A stretch of DNA of 61,465 nucleotides from Candidatus Rokuibacteriota bacterium (GTDB lineage Bacteria; Methylomirabilota; Methylomirabilia; Rokubacteriales; CSP1-6), in the NCBI GenBank assembly GCA_016200085.1, contig JACQFL010000037.1:1-61465 (forward strand), written 5' to 3'. The position numbers were made by a program, and so were the translations under genes. The notes beneath the pieces are model-generated. The model was not told the DNA's origin. It ran no database searches and saw only the letters and a list, made by a program, of their open reading frames with translations. Below are positions 31,951 to 40,454 of the stretch, piece after piece (the stretch's first letter is position 1; every line of letters begins with the position of its first letter).

Positions 31951-32886
31951 TTACCGTGCCTGCGTCGCCTCCAGGTAGCGCTCGGCTTCCAGCGCGGCCA
32001 CGCAGCCCATGCCGGCGGCGGTCACCGCCTGGCGCCACACCTGATCCTGCACGTCGCCCGCTGCGAACACGCCGGGCACCGAGGTCTGCGTGGTCCCCGG
32101 CACGACCTTGACGTAGCCGCTCGGCAGCAGGTCGAGCTGGCCGCGGAAGATGCCGGTGTTCGGCTGGTGGCCGATGGCGATGAAGAGCCCGTCCACGGCG
32201 CGCTCGGCGAGGGCGCCCGTCTTGACGTTGCGGAGCTTCACCGCGGTGACCTTGCCCTGCGCGGGGTCGAGGATATCTTCGACCTCCGAATCCCACACGA
32301 GCGTGATGTTCGGATGCTTCAGCGCCCGGTCCTGCATGATCTTGGAGGCGCGCAGGCTGTCGCGCCGGTGCACCACGGTGACCGAGCGGCCGAGCCGCGA
32401 GAGGTAGAGCGCCTCCTCCATCGCCGAGTCACCGCCGCCCACCACCATGATGTCCTGGTCCTTGAAGAAGAAGCCGTCGCAGGTGGCGCACGTCGACACG
32501 CCGCGGCCCATGAGCGCCGTCTCGGACGGCAACCCCAGGAGCGTGGCGGAGGCCCCGGTGGCCACGATGACGGTGTCACCCTCGTACGTGGTGTCGCCCG
32601 CGCTCACGTGGAAGGGCCGGCGGGTGAAGTCGACGGCGGTGACGTCGTCGGCGACCACCTCGGTCCCGAAGCGCTCGGCCTGCTTGCGCATGATCTGCAT
32701 CAGCTCGGGCCCCATCACGCCGTCCACGAAGCCGGGATAGTTCTCCACGAGCGTGGTCAGCATGAGCTGGCCGCCGTACTGGAACCCCGAGATCATCAGC
32801 GGGGCGAGGTTGGCCCGCGCCGCGTAGATGGCCGCGGTGTAGCCCGCCGGCCCCGAGCCGATGATGATCACCTTGCGCGCCGTCAT
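31951..32886 (-). CDS. trxB: Thioredoxin-disulfide reductase
   Basis: A 311-residue FAD/NADPH enzyme. The N-terminal FAD motif is VIIIGSGPAGYTAAIY, the redox-active CATC lies near residue 138 (STCATCDGFFF), the NADPH motif is VVGGGDSAMEEALYL, and the C-terminal FAD segment is VFAAGDVQDQVWRQA. The length and motif order match bacterial low-Mr TrxB. It reduces thioredoxin and so could supply electrons to the peroxiredoxin encoded at 2912-3379. ATG 32886 was chosen over an upstream in-frame start because the conserved TARKVIIIG begins there. Confidence 0.97.
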   Translation of the reverse strand: MTARKVIIIGSGPAGYTAAIYAARANLAPLMISGFQYGGQLMLTTLVENYPGFVDGVMGPELMQIMRKQAERFGTEVVADDVTAVDFTRRPFHVSAGDTTYEGDTVIVATGASATLLGLPSETALMGRGVSTCATCDGFFFKDQDIMVVGGGDSAMEEALYLSRLGRSVTVVHRRDSLRASKIMQDRALKHPNITLVWDSEVEDILDPAQGKVTAVKLRNVKTGALAERAVDGLFIAIGHQPNTGIFRGQLDLLPSGYVKVVPGTTQTSVPGVFAAGDVQDQVWRQAVTAAGMGCVAALEAERYLEATQAR

Positions 32887-32946
32887 CGTGTCCTTCTCGC
32901 CTCCCACGTCTTTCGATGCGTCACGCCTGCCCTTCGGTGCCCCGGC

Positions 32947-33699
32947 TCACGGCTCGAGGATCGGCCCCAGCTCCCCGAGGTCGCGGATCTCGAACTCCGG
33001 CGGGGCGAGCCCGGCCGGGAGCGCCTCGCGGTCGGGATTGATCCACGCGGCGTCCATGCCCACGCCGTGCGCCCCGCCGACGTCGATGTCCGCGCGGTCC
33101 CCGACGAACAAGGACTCGCGCGGCGCCACGTCGAGACGCCCGAGCGCCTCGAGGAAGATCGAGGGCGCGGGCTTGCGCCAGCCGAACGCGTCGGAGATCA
33201 CGATGGTGTCGAAGAGCCCGATCACCCCGGCGGACTCGAGGATGCCGAGCGCGGTCGGGGTGTAGTCGAAGTTCGAGACCACGGCGAGACGGTAGCGCCC
33301 GGCCAGGCGCTCGAGGAGCGCGCCGTAGTGCGCCGGGAACTCCGCGGCCTTGGCCAGCTCGCGGCGATGCGTCTCGAGGAGGGCCTCGACCAGCCCGGGA
33401 TCGCAGCGCGCGGGATCCACGGCGAGGCATTCGAGCACGCGGGCGAACCGCTCCTGCGCCGGCACCTCGCGATGGTCCACCGCGCGCCGCCGCTCCGCGT
33501 CCTGCCACGAGCTGATCATCGCCCCGTGGAAGGCCGCGAGGTCCACGCCGGGAGCGTGAGGCGCGAGCACTTCGTGGAGCAGGCGGGCGGTGCTGTGCAC
33601 GGTGCGCCCGTTGATCTCGATCTCGGGCAGCCGCCGCCGGTCGAAGCGCACCAGCGTGTCGAAGAGGTCGAAGAGGACGGCGCGGTAGCGCGGGCTCAC
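32947..33699 (-). CDS. HAD-superfamily hydrolase
   Basis: A 250-residue HAD subfamily IA-like protein. Motif I is VLFDLFDTLVRFD: the nucleophile Asp11 is present, but the +2 position is Phe, not Asp, as in haloacid dehalogenase-type enzymes. Motif II is YRLAVVSNFDYTPT and motifs III/IV are WRKPAPSIF and VGDRADIDVGGAHGVG. The helical cap lies between residues about 20 and 90. It may be a phosphatase or a dehalogenase; the altered +2 position is the reason for doubt. It overlaps the DUF2203 gene by 4 nt. Confidence 0.88.
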   Translation of the reverse strand: MSPRYRAVLFDLFDTLVRFDRRRLPEIEINGRTVHSTARLLHEVLAPHAPGVDLAAFHGAMISSWQDAERRRAVDHREVPAQERFARVLECLAVDPARCDPGLVEALLETHRRELAKAAEFPAHYGALLERLAGRYRLAVVSNFDYTPTALGILESAGVIGLFDTIVISDAFGWRKPAPSIFLEALGRLDVAPRESLFVGDRADIDVGGAHGVGMDAAWINPDREALPAGLAPPEFEIRDLGELGPILEP

Positions 33700-34097
33700 A
33701 GCGGCTTGCGTCCCGCGAAGCCCTCGGCGCGCCCGTGCCAGAAGCGGATCTCGCGCTCGCCCATCTTCCAGCAGAGCTCCACCTCCAGGCCGTCGCGCAG
33801 GTGCGGGAAATCGACGAGTCCCTGCCCGAGGTCCTTCGGCACCCCGCCGAGCGTGACGATCTCCTCGAGCCCGTCCTGCAGCGCCGCCGTCGCCCGCTCC
33901 GCCTGCGCCTGGTCCGCGCGCCAGCGCTCCCGGTCGAAGACACCGCCGCCGGCCAGGGTGATGCGCCGCTGCTCGGCCTGCAGCCGCTCGCGCGCCTCGG
34001 CGGCCTCGCCGTGCGCGGCCATGGTCCGCTCCATGATCGCCGTCAGCCTGGGGATCAGCGCCTGCACCTCGCCGGGGGAGAAGTAGCGGTCACCCAC
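33696..34097 (-). CDS. DUF2203-domain protein
   Basis: A 133-residue protein starting MGDRYFSPGEVQALIPRL. It has a helical middle and the signature end GLVDFPHLRDGLEVELCWKM with GEREIRFWHGRAEGFAGRKPL. DUF2203 has no known function. GTG 34097 was chosen because the conserved YFSPGEVQ begins there and it overlaps the LUD gene stop by 8 nt. It lies between the lutC-like and HAD genes and could be co-transcribed with both. Confidence 0.85.
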   Translation of the reverse strand: MGDRYFSPGEVQALIPRLTAIMERTMAAHGEAAEARERLQAEQRRITLAGGGVFDRERWRADQAQAERATAALQDGLEEIVTLGGVPKDLGQGLVDFPHLRDGLEVELCWKMGEREIRFWHGRAEGFAGRKPL

Positions 34098-34833
34098 GCC
34101 AGGGCGCCTCGACGAAGATGGCGTGCACTTCCTTGGGACCGTGCACGCCACGGGTGAGGGTCAGCTCGATGTCGGCGGTGCGGCTCGGGCCGGTGATGAC
34201 GTTGATCGCGGCGCCGCGGCCGGCCGGCGCCTCGCCCGCGTGCCAGGCCTCGAGGAGCACGCCCACCTGGGCCAGGCTCTCCACCAGCGCGGTGCGGTCG
34301 AAGACCGCGACGTGGTACGGCGGCAGCAGCGAGGTCGAGCGCGGGCGGCCGGCGCCCGAGACCAGCACGAGGCTGCCCGTCTCGGCGATGGCCAGGTCCA
34401 CCCCGGTGAGCCCGAGATCGGCCGCGGCGATCCGCTCGCGCAGGGCCTGGCGCGCCCGGGGATCGTCGAGCGCGCCGGGCGGCATCGCCTCGCCGTCGAG
34501 GCCCTCGCTCCGGAGCGGGGGGACGAGATCGCGGCCGAGGGCCGAGGGATGCCAGGCGACGAGGCGGCGCGCCTCGCGCTCGCGCGCGATCCTGCCGACG
34601 ACACCGGGCACCGCGTCGATCGAGCCGACGCGATAGAAGACGCCGCCCACCCGCTCGAACTCCTGGCGGAAGCGCTCGAGCGTCTCGGGCCAGCGCTCGG
34701 CGAGCTCGCGCCGGATGGTCTCGGCGACCTCGGCCGGACGCGCGGGCCGGAGCGCCGGGGTAGCCGGGAACGCGCCAGGCGTCTTCGCCATCTCCCGACG
34801 GATCTCGCCGAGGAACTCCGCCCGCGTGGTCAC
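34090..34833 (-). CDS. lutC: LUD-domain protein, LutC-like
   Basis: A 247-residue LUD-domain protein. The conserved LGLTGVDLAIAETGSLVL and the C-terminal GPSRTADIELTLTRGVHG with PKEVHAIFVE match LutC/YkgG. With LutA and LutB, LutC is needed for L-lactate oxidation to pyruvate in Bacillus. GTG 34833 overlaps the LutB stop (GTGA). The first 70 residues (MTTRAEFLGEIRREMAKTPG and onward) are less conserved. Confidence 0.9.
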   Translation of the reverse strand: MTTRAEFLGEIRREMAKTPGAFPATPALRPARPAEVAETIRRELAERWPETLERFRQEFERVGGVFYRVGSIDAVPGVVGRIAREREARRLVAWHPSALGRDLVPPLRSEGLDGEAMPPGALDDPRARQALRERIAAADLGLTGVDLAIAETGSLVLVSGAGRPRSTSLLPPYHVAVFDRTALVESLAQVGVLLEAWHAGEAPAGRGAAINVITGPSRTADIELTLTRGVHGPKEVHAIFVEAPWRG

Positions 34834-36239
34834 CGCTCGCGCTCCAGCGCCCGCCACCGCTCGCTGAACGTGCGCGGCGCCACGACAGGCAGATCGCGCG
34901 TGCGCGTCCACGCCCCGAAGAACAGCGGCAGCCGGCGGATCCGCCGGCCGCGCGCCAGCGGCCGCTGCAGGACGCGCGCGAGGGGCGCGGCGGCCCGGTA
35001 GAGCGCCGGATGACGGAGCAGCCGGGCGAAGGCGCCGAAAGCGCTCCGCTCCGCGGCCGGCGCCCGGCCCGCCTCCACGTTCTCCTTCCGCAGCGCGATC
35101 AGCATGCGCGGGATGTCGATGCGCACGGGGCAGGCATCGAGGCACGCCCCGCACAGCGACGAGGCGTGGGCGAGGTCGCGCACCGCCGCGTTGCCGTTGA
35201 GCATGGCCGTCAATAAGATTCCGATGGGGCCGGGGTACGTGTAGCCGTAGGCGTGGCCCCCGATCTGCCGGTACACGGGGCAGACGTTGAGGCAGGCGCC
35301 GCAGCGCAGGCAGGAGAGCGCCTCGCGCAGCGTGCCGGCGAGCTGGCGGATCCGCCCGTTGTCGAGGAGGACGAGGTGGAACTCGTCGGGCCCCTCGAGC
35401 TCGTCCGCGCGCCGCGGCCCCTGCACCATCGTGGTGTAGACGGAGAGCTTCTGGCCGGTGGCGCTCCTGGCCAGGATGGCGAGGAAGACCATCAGGTCGG
35501 TCATCGAGGGCACGACCTTCTCGACGCCCATGACCGCCACGTGCACGCGCGGCAGCGAGGTGATCATCCGGCCGTTGCCCTCGTTGGTGACCAGCACCAC
35601 CGTGCCCGTCTCCGCCACCGCGAAGTTCGCCCCCGTGATGCCGAGGTCGGCCTGGAGGAACTTCTCCCGCAGCTCGGCCCGCGCGATGCGGGTCAGCGCC
35701 TCGGGGTCGGGCTCGGCGGGGCGCCCCAGCACGCGGGTGAAGAGCTCGGCCACCTGGCCCTTCGTCTTGTGGATGGCCGGCGCGATGATGTGCGAGGGCT
35801 TCTCGTGGGCGAGCTGGATGATGTACTCCCCGAGGTCGGTCTCCACCGGCGTGACGCCGGCGTGCTCGAGCGCCTCGTTGAGGTCGATCTCCTCGGTCGC
35901 CATCGACTTCGACTTGACCGCCATCCGGGCGCCGGTGCGCTTGGCGATCCCGAGGATGATCTCCCGCGCCTCCGCCGCCGTCCTCGCGAAGTGGACGTGG
36001 CCGCCGAGCGCCTCGACGCGGTCGATCAGCCGCTCGAGGTGCGCGTCCAGGCGCTGCAGCGTCGCCTCCTTGATCGCCCGCGCCCGGTCGCGGAGCGCGT
36101 CACCCTCGGGGAACGAGCCGAACGCCTCGCGGCGGAGCTCGATGAACTTCGTGGTGGCGATGGTGAGGGCCTCTTGTAAGAAATGGTCGTCCAGGGCCCG
36201 GCCCGCGCGCTCCCGGAAGGGCACGCTCAGGTCAGTCAC
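34830..36239 (-). CDS. lutB: LutB-like iron-sulfur protein
   Basis: A 469-residue protein with an N-terminal LUD-type domain (KSMATEEIDLNEALEHAGV, ADLGITGANFAVAETGTVVL) and a C-terminal pair of 4Fe-4S motifs, CLRCGACLNVCPVYR and CGACLDACPVRIDIP. This is the LutB architecture, the electron-transfer subunit of lactate oxidation. The GTG start 36239 overlaps LutA by 8 nt, and the stop overlaps LutC. The last 70 residues form an Arg-rich variable tail. Confidence 0.93.
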   Translation of the reverse strand: MTDLSVPFRERAGRALDDHFLQEALTIATTKFIELRREAFGSFPEGDALRDRARAIKEATLQRLDAHLERLIDRVEALGGHVHFARTAAEAREIILGIAKRTGARMAVKSKSMATEEIDLNEALEHAGVTPVETDLGEYIIQLAHEKPSHIIAPAIHKTKGQVAELFTRVLGRPAEPDPEALTRIARAELREKFLQADLGITGANFAVAETGTVVLVTNEGNGRMITSLPRVHVAVMGVEKVVPSMTDLMVFLAILARSATGQKLSVYTTMVQGPRRADELEGPDEFHLVLLDNGRIRQLAGTLREALSCLRCGACLNVCPVYRQIGGHAYGYTYPGPIGILLTAMLNGNAAVRDLAHASSLCGACLDACPVRIDIPRMLIALRKENVEAGRAPAAERSAFGAFARLLRHPALYRAAAPLARVLQRPLARGRRIRRLPLFFGAWTRTRDLPVVAPRTFSERWRALERER

Positions 36240-36954
36240 CGTCGGCCTCGGCGATCAGCTCCGCCAGGTGGAGCGCGCGCACGGCGCTGGCGCGCCGGGA
36301 GAGCCCGCCGCTCATCTGCATCAGGCAGCCGGCGTCGCACGCCGCCACGCACGCCGCGCCCGTCGCCTCGACGCTGGCGAGCTTGCGGTCGAGGATCGCC
36401 GAGGAGACCTCGGGCAGCCGGACCGCGAACGAGCCGCCGAAGCCGCAGCACTCGTCGCCGCCGGCCAGCTCGACCAGCTCGGCGCCCGCGAGCCGGCCCA
36501 GGATCGCGCGCGGCGTGCGCGTCTCCCCCAGCCCGCGCAGGAGATGACAGGAGTCGTGGTAGGTCACGCGCCCCTTCACCGTGCTCGTGAAGTCCGTGCG
36601 CCCGATCACATCCACGAGGAACTGGGAGAGCTCGTGCGTCTTCGCGGCCAGCGCCTCGGCGCCTGCGCGCTCCTCGCCGTGGAGCAGGTGCGGGTACTCG
36701 GCCTTGACCATCCAGGCGCACGAGCCCGACGGCACCACCACGTGCTCCGCGCCCGCGAAGAGCGGCAGCGTCCGCCGCGCCACCTCCGCGGCCTGGGCGT
36801 GGTAGCCCGAGTTGAACAGCGGCAACCCGCAGCACGTCTGCCCCGCGGGGAAGTCCACCTCCACCCCCAACCGCCGGAGCAACCGCACGATCCGGACGCC
36901 GACCTCCGGATAGAACAGGTCCCCGAGGCACGTGATCATGAGGGAGGCGCGCAT
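36232..36954 (-). CDS. lutA: LutA-like CCG-domain protein
   Basis: A 240-residue protein with two CCG (cysteine-rich) domains: GQTCCGLPLFNSGYH and GGDECCGFGGSF, plus VPSGSCAWMVK and YHDSCHLLRGLGE. The domain is shared by LutA, GlcF and HdrB and binds an unusual [4Fe-4S] or a flavin-linked cluster. It starts at ATG 36954, just beside a 66-bp tandem repeat, and is the first gene of the lutABC-like unit. Confidence 0.92.
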   Translation of the reverse strand: MRASLMITCLGDLFYPEVGVRIVRLLRRLGVEVDFPAGQTCCGLPLFNSGYHAQAAEVARRTLPLFAGAEHVVVPSGSCAWMVKAEYPHLLHGEERAGAEALAAKTHELSQFLVDVIGRTDFTSTVKGRVTYHDSCHLLRGLGETRTPRAILGRLAGAELVELAGGDECCGFGGSFAVRLPEVSSAILDRKLASVEATGAACVAACDAGCLMQMSGGLSRRASAVRALHLAELIAEADGD

Positions 36955-36957
36955 TTA

Positions 36958-37089
36958 TTGTAACGGGGTCCGCGAGGCCGGCTCGGGGCGTGGGTGGCCT
37001 GCTGTGGGAGCGACGTGTCTCTGTTGTAGCGGGGTCCGCGAGGCCGGCTCGGATCGTGGGTGGCCTGCTGTGGGTGCGGCGTGGCTGCG
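36958..37089. repeat. 66-bp direct repeat, two copies
   Basis: Two tandem copies start at 36958 and 37024 (period 66). Each begins TTGTARCGGGGTCCGCGAGG and runs through GGCCGGCTCG and GGTGGCCTGCTGTGGG with only a few differences, mostly at the 3' half. They fill the space between lutA and the cupin gene. They contain no open frame of note and may be promoter-associated or a duplicated regulatory region. Confidence 0.85.
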
Positions 37090-37097
37090 GACGCTCA

Positions 37098-37421
37098 TCA
37101 TGCGTGAGGTGGCGGCGGCGTGACCACGACGAGGACGAGCAGGCGCCGGTCGGTCGCGTTCCGGATCCCGTGGGAGACCCCGGAGGCCGCGACGACAGCC
37201 TCGCCGGGCTCCAGCGTGTCCTCGCGCCCGTCGAGCGTGACCCGCGCCTGGCCGTCCAGCACGAAGTAGATCTTGTCCTGGCCGTCGTGGGCGTGCGGCT
37301 TCTGCTCCTGGCCCGGCTCCAGGCAATAGAGGTCGAGCAGCGCGCGCGACGTCGCCGCGAGCGCGACCTTGGCCATCTTCTCCGCGCTGAACGCCGCCCG
37401 GTCCTTCACCGTGATCTTCAT
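37098..37421 (-). CDS. Cupin-domain protein
   Basis: A 107-residue single-domain cupin. The metal-binding motif 1 is QKPHAHDGQDKIYFVLDG (HxHx-E-like with Asp/Gln), and motif 2 is GVSHGIRNATDRRLLVLVV. It is a small beta-barrel that may bind a carboxylate or sugar. ATG 37421 starts MKITVKDRAAFSAEKM. It lies between the lutABC-like unit and the glycolate oxidase unit, so a role in carboxylate handling is possible but not shown. Confidence 0.85.
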   Translation of the reverse strand: MKITVKDRAAFSAEKMAKVALAATSRALLDLYCLEPGQEQKPHAHDGQDKIYFVLDGQARVTLDGREDTLEPGEAVVAASGVSHGIRNATDRRLLVLVVVTPPPPHA

Positions 37422-37471
37422 CGCGTCACCCTCATCGCCTCGAGAGCCGAGCGGCTCCGCTCCAGCGCATC

Positions 37472-37867
37472 TCAGGTCGACCGCTTCCACATCCGGCGCA
37501 GCCCGGCCCAAATGCGGGATCGCATCGGCCGCATATTCTCCGGCGCGAAGTGGGCGACTACGAGCCCATCCGTCGAATCTCTGCCTTGCCTGAGGTCCGA
37601 TGCGATATCACGCGCGAGCCTCGGCCAATCCGCCTTGCCGATGCCTCGATAGTATTGCCAGTCGTGATTGCTGGCATCGCACCAGCCGCCCCAGAAGTGG
37701 AGGGCGATCACGAGCCGCCTCTCGGCGAGGTCCTGGATCGGGAGCAACTCGCGGTAGACGTCGTCGTACCGATCGGCGATGGACGCATACCGCCCAGCCT
37801 CGTGCGCCGCGGCGTCGGCGAGCAGTGCCTTCGCCAGGATTTCGTCCGCTTCCGTCGCTTGCGTCAC
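37472..37867 (-). CDS. Unknown 131-aa protein at the end of the glc operon
   Basis: GTG 37867 overlaps the glcF stop (GTGA), which supports real translation as the last gene of that unit. The product is soluble and contains YRELLPIQDLAERRLVIALH, FWGGWCDASNHDWQYYRGIG and DWPRLARDIASDLRQGRDST. It has many aromatic residues and no membrane segment. No family is recognised. Its C-terminal end is basic (RIWAGLRRMWKRST). Confidence 0.6.
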   Translation of the reverse strand: MTQATEADEILAKALLADAAAHEAGRYASIADRYDDVYRELLPIQDLAERRLVIALHFWGGWCDASNHDWQYYRGIGKADWPRLARDIASDLRQGRDSTDGLVVAHFAPENMRPMRSRIWAGLRRMWKRST

Positions 37868-39159
37868 CGGCCCAGATCCTGTTCACCGAATGATCGGCCC
37901 TGGTCAAGCGCGCGGGCCAGGACCTGCACGGGATGCAGCACCTCGAGGTCGAGGCCCCGCTCGCGGACACCCTTGGCGATCTGCAGCAGGCAGCCGGGGT
38001 TCCCGGCGACCACGATGCGCGCCCCGGTCTGCACGATGCGCTCGATCTTCATCGCGAGCAAGCGCTCGGCCATCGCGGGCTCGAGCAGGTTGTAGATCCC
38101 CGCGCTGCCGCAGCAGAGCTCGCTGTCGGCCAGCTCCACGAGGCGCAGCCCGGGGATCCTCGCCAGGAGGGCCCGCGGTTCGTTGCGCACCTTCTGGCCG
38201 TGCACCAGGTGGCAGGCGTCGTGGTAGGTCACCGTGGCGCCCAGCCGGCCGAGCGGAAGCTCGGCGTCGACGAGGAGCTGGCTGACGTCGCGCACCCTCC
38301 CGGCCAGGCGCGCCACCCCCGCATCGCCGGGGAGCCAATGCGCATACTCGCGCATCGCCGAGCCGCAGCCCGCGGCGTTGGTCACGACCCAGTCCACGTC
38401 GTCGGGCAGGGCGGCGGTCAGCGCACGGGCCCGGAGCCGGAGCTCGTCCAGCCGGCCCGCATGCAGGTCCAGCCCGCCGCAGCAGCCCTGGGCCGGCGGC
38501 GCGACGACGTCCCAGCCGGCGAGAGAGAGCAGGCGCGCGGTGGCGCGGTTGACGTCGGGATAGAGGTGGCGCTGCACGCAGCCGGTGAGCAGGGCGACGC
38601 GGCCGCGCCGCGTCCCGCGCGCCGGGGTGAGCACGGGGACGTCGGCCCGGCGCGGGACCACGGGCAGCAAGGCCTCCATCGCCGCGAGGCGTGGGGCGAC
38701 GCGGAGCACGCCCGCGGCGCGCACGAGCCGCTGCAGCCCGCTCCGCTGGTAGAGACCCAGCGCGCCGAGCGCCGCGCCGAGACGATCGGGCCGCGGGAAG
38801 AGCGCGAAGATCAGGCGGCCCAGCAGCCGTGGCGTCGTGCTCCTCCCCTGCCGCTCGACCTGGCCCCGGGCGGTCTCGAGCAGCGAGCCGAACGGCACCC
38901 CGGACGGACAGGCGGTCTCGCAGGCGCGGCAGCCGAGGCAGAGATCGAGATGCCGGGTGAGCGAGGGCGTGAGCCCGATGCGGCCCTCGGCGGCGGCGCG
39001 GATCAGGTACAGGCGGCCGCGCGGCGAATCCATCTCCTCGCCGAGGACGCGGTACGTCGGACACACGGGCAGGCAGATCCCGCAGTGGACGCAGGTGCGA
39101 AGCGCCGCCATGTCCGGGACGTCGGCGCCGGTGAACGCGGGCGCCAGGGTCTCGGCCAT
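37864..39159 (-). CDS. glcF: Glycolate oxidase iron-sulfur subunit GlcF
   Basis: A 431-residue protein. Two N-terminal ferredoxin motifs are present, CVHCGICLPVCPTYR and CLGCRACETACPSGV. The two CCG domains follow: PPAQGCCGGLDLHAGR, NAAGCGSAMREYA, TYHDACHLVHGQKV and SELCCGSAGIYNLLEP, ending in NPGCLLQIAKGV. This is the complete GlcF architecture, passing electrons from GlcDE to the quinone pool. The start ATG 39159 overlaps the glcE stop (TGATG). A decayed second copy lies at 977-1715. Confidence 0.94.
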   Translation of the reverse strand: MAETLAPAFTGADVPDMAALRTCVHCGICLPVCPTYRVLGEEMDSPRGRLYLIRAAAEGRIGLTPSLTRHLDLCLGCRACETACPSGVPFGSLLETARGQVERQGRSTTPRLLGRLIFALFPRPDRLGAALGALGLYQRSGLQRLVRAAGVLRVAPRLAAMEALLPVVPRRADVPVLTPARGTRRGRVALLTGCVQRHLYPDVNRATARLLSLAGWDVVAPPAQGCCGGLDLHAGRLDELRLRARALTAALPDDVDWVVTNAAGCGSAMREYAHWLPGDAGVARLAGRVRDVSQLLVDAELPLGRLGATVTYHDACHLVHGQKVRNEPRALLARIPGLRLVELADSELCCGSAGIYNLLEPAMAERLLAMKIERIVQTGARIVVAGNPGCLLQIAKGVRERGLDLEVLHPVQVLARALDQGRSFGEQDLGR

Positions 39160-40454
39160 CAGAGCCCGCCGACGAAGCGCCCGGGGTTCAGCACGCCGGC
39201 GGGATCGAACTGCCGCTTGACGGCCGTCATCAGCGCGAGCGCGCCCGGCTCGATCGGGCCCCACGGGTCGACCCGCTCGCGCAAGGCGCGGGGCGCCGCC
39301 TGGATCACCACGCTGCCGCCCGTGGGCGCCACCGACGCCCGCAGCCGCCGGATCGCCGCCTCGGCCTCGGCGACGCCCACGCCGCTCGCGCGAACGTCGA
39401 GCACGCCCGCGGTGGCGCAGGCCCCGACGGCCGCGGCGGCGCCGAGCGTCGCGATCGCCTCGCGCGCCGCACGCGACACCTCGCTCGGGAGCGTGCCGAC
39501 CCTCAGCCCGAGATCGCCCGCGGTCATCGCGGCGCCGTAGCGCGACCACACGTCGGCCGGCGCCGGCCGCGTCTGGCCCGACCCGCGCGCGACGAGGGCG
39601 TCGACCACGCTCATCTGGGCTCGGACCGCCTCGGCCACCGAGCCGATCGCGATCGCCACGCTCCAGGCCTCCGCGCCCCCGCACGCCGTCGAGGCCGCCG
39701 GGCTCAGCAGCTCCAGCCGCGAGCACTGCACGCTCGTGTCGAGCAGGGCGGCGACGAAGCCGCCCGCCGCCTCCGCGGTCGCGAAGCCCGCGAGCCGCGT
39801 CTCCTCGACCGCCGGCACGGGGTGCAGGCGCAGCGTGAGCTCGACCAGCAGCCCGAGGGTCCCGAGGGCGCCGACCATGAGCTTGGGCACGTCGTAGCCG
39901 GTGACCGACTTGACCACCCGCGCGCCGCCCCACGTCAGCACCCCGTCGGCCTGGACGAACCGCACGCCGAGCACGAGGTCGCGCAGCGTGCCGTAGCGGG
40001 CGCGCAGCGGGCCGCTCGCTGCCGCCGCCACGAGCCCGCCGAGCGTCCGGCCGCGCCCGCCGGCGGGATCGAGGGCGAGCATCTGGCCATGGCGGGCGAC
40101 GTGCGCGGTCAGCGCCCCGAGCGTGACGCCCGCCTGCACGTCGATGGTCTGGTCGGCGGGGCTGTACGCGAGGATCCGATCGAGCCCGGTCGTGTCGACG
40201 ATCAGGTCGACGCGCGCGGGGGGCCGTCCGAGCTCGAGGGCGCTGCCGCTGCCGCGCGGGACGACGGCGAGGTGCTCGTCCGCGGCGAGCGCGATCACGG
40301 CGGCGAGACGCTCGGCGGACGGCGGCCGCACGATCCACCGCGGCGCCACCCCGTCCATCGCCGCCGCGGCCAGCGTGGCCGGATCGTCGAGGACGGCGTC
40401 GGCCCCCGCGATCTCCGCGAGCGCGACGGCGAGCGGCCGCGTGGAGACCGCCAT
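39159..40454 (-). CDS. glcE: Glycolate oxidase FAD-binding subunit GlcE
   Basis: A 431-residue FAD-linked oxidase subunit. The FAD-binding PCMH domain is shown by VVPRGSGSALELGRPP, LAYSPADQTIDVQAGVTLG and LDPAGGRGRTLGGLVAAAAS, then ARVVKSVTGYDVPKLMVGALGTLG. The C-terminal half is shorter and less conserved, as usual for GlcE, and ends in VKRQFDPAGVLNPGRFVGG. Overlaps at both ends tie it to glcD and glcF. Confidence 0.93.
   Translation of the reverse strand: MAVSTRPLAVALAEIAGADAVLDDPATLAAAAMDGVAPRWIVRPPSAERLAAVIALAADEHLAVVPRGSGSALELGRPPARVDLIVDTTGLDRILAYSPADQTIDVQAGVTLGALTAHVARHGQMLALDPAGGRGRTLGGLVAAAASGPLRARYGTLRDLVLGVRFVQADGVLTWGGARVVKSVTGYDVPKLMVGALGTLGLLVELTLRLHPVPAVEETRLAGFATAEAAGGFVAALLDTSVQCSRLELLSPAASTACGGAEAWSVAIAIGSVAEAVRAQMSVVDALVARGSGQTRPAPADVWSRYGAAMTAGDLGLRVGTLPSEVSRAAREAIATLGAAAAVGACATAGVLDVRASGVGVAEAEAAIRRLRASVAPTGGSVVIQAAPRALRERVDPWGPIEPGALALMTAVKRQFDPAGVLNPGRFVGGL

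Noticed and set aside
36958..37089. Integration (att) site duplication
   Set aside because: Two tandem 66-bp copies exist, but there is no tRNA or integrase gene and nothing lies between the copies.
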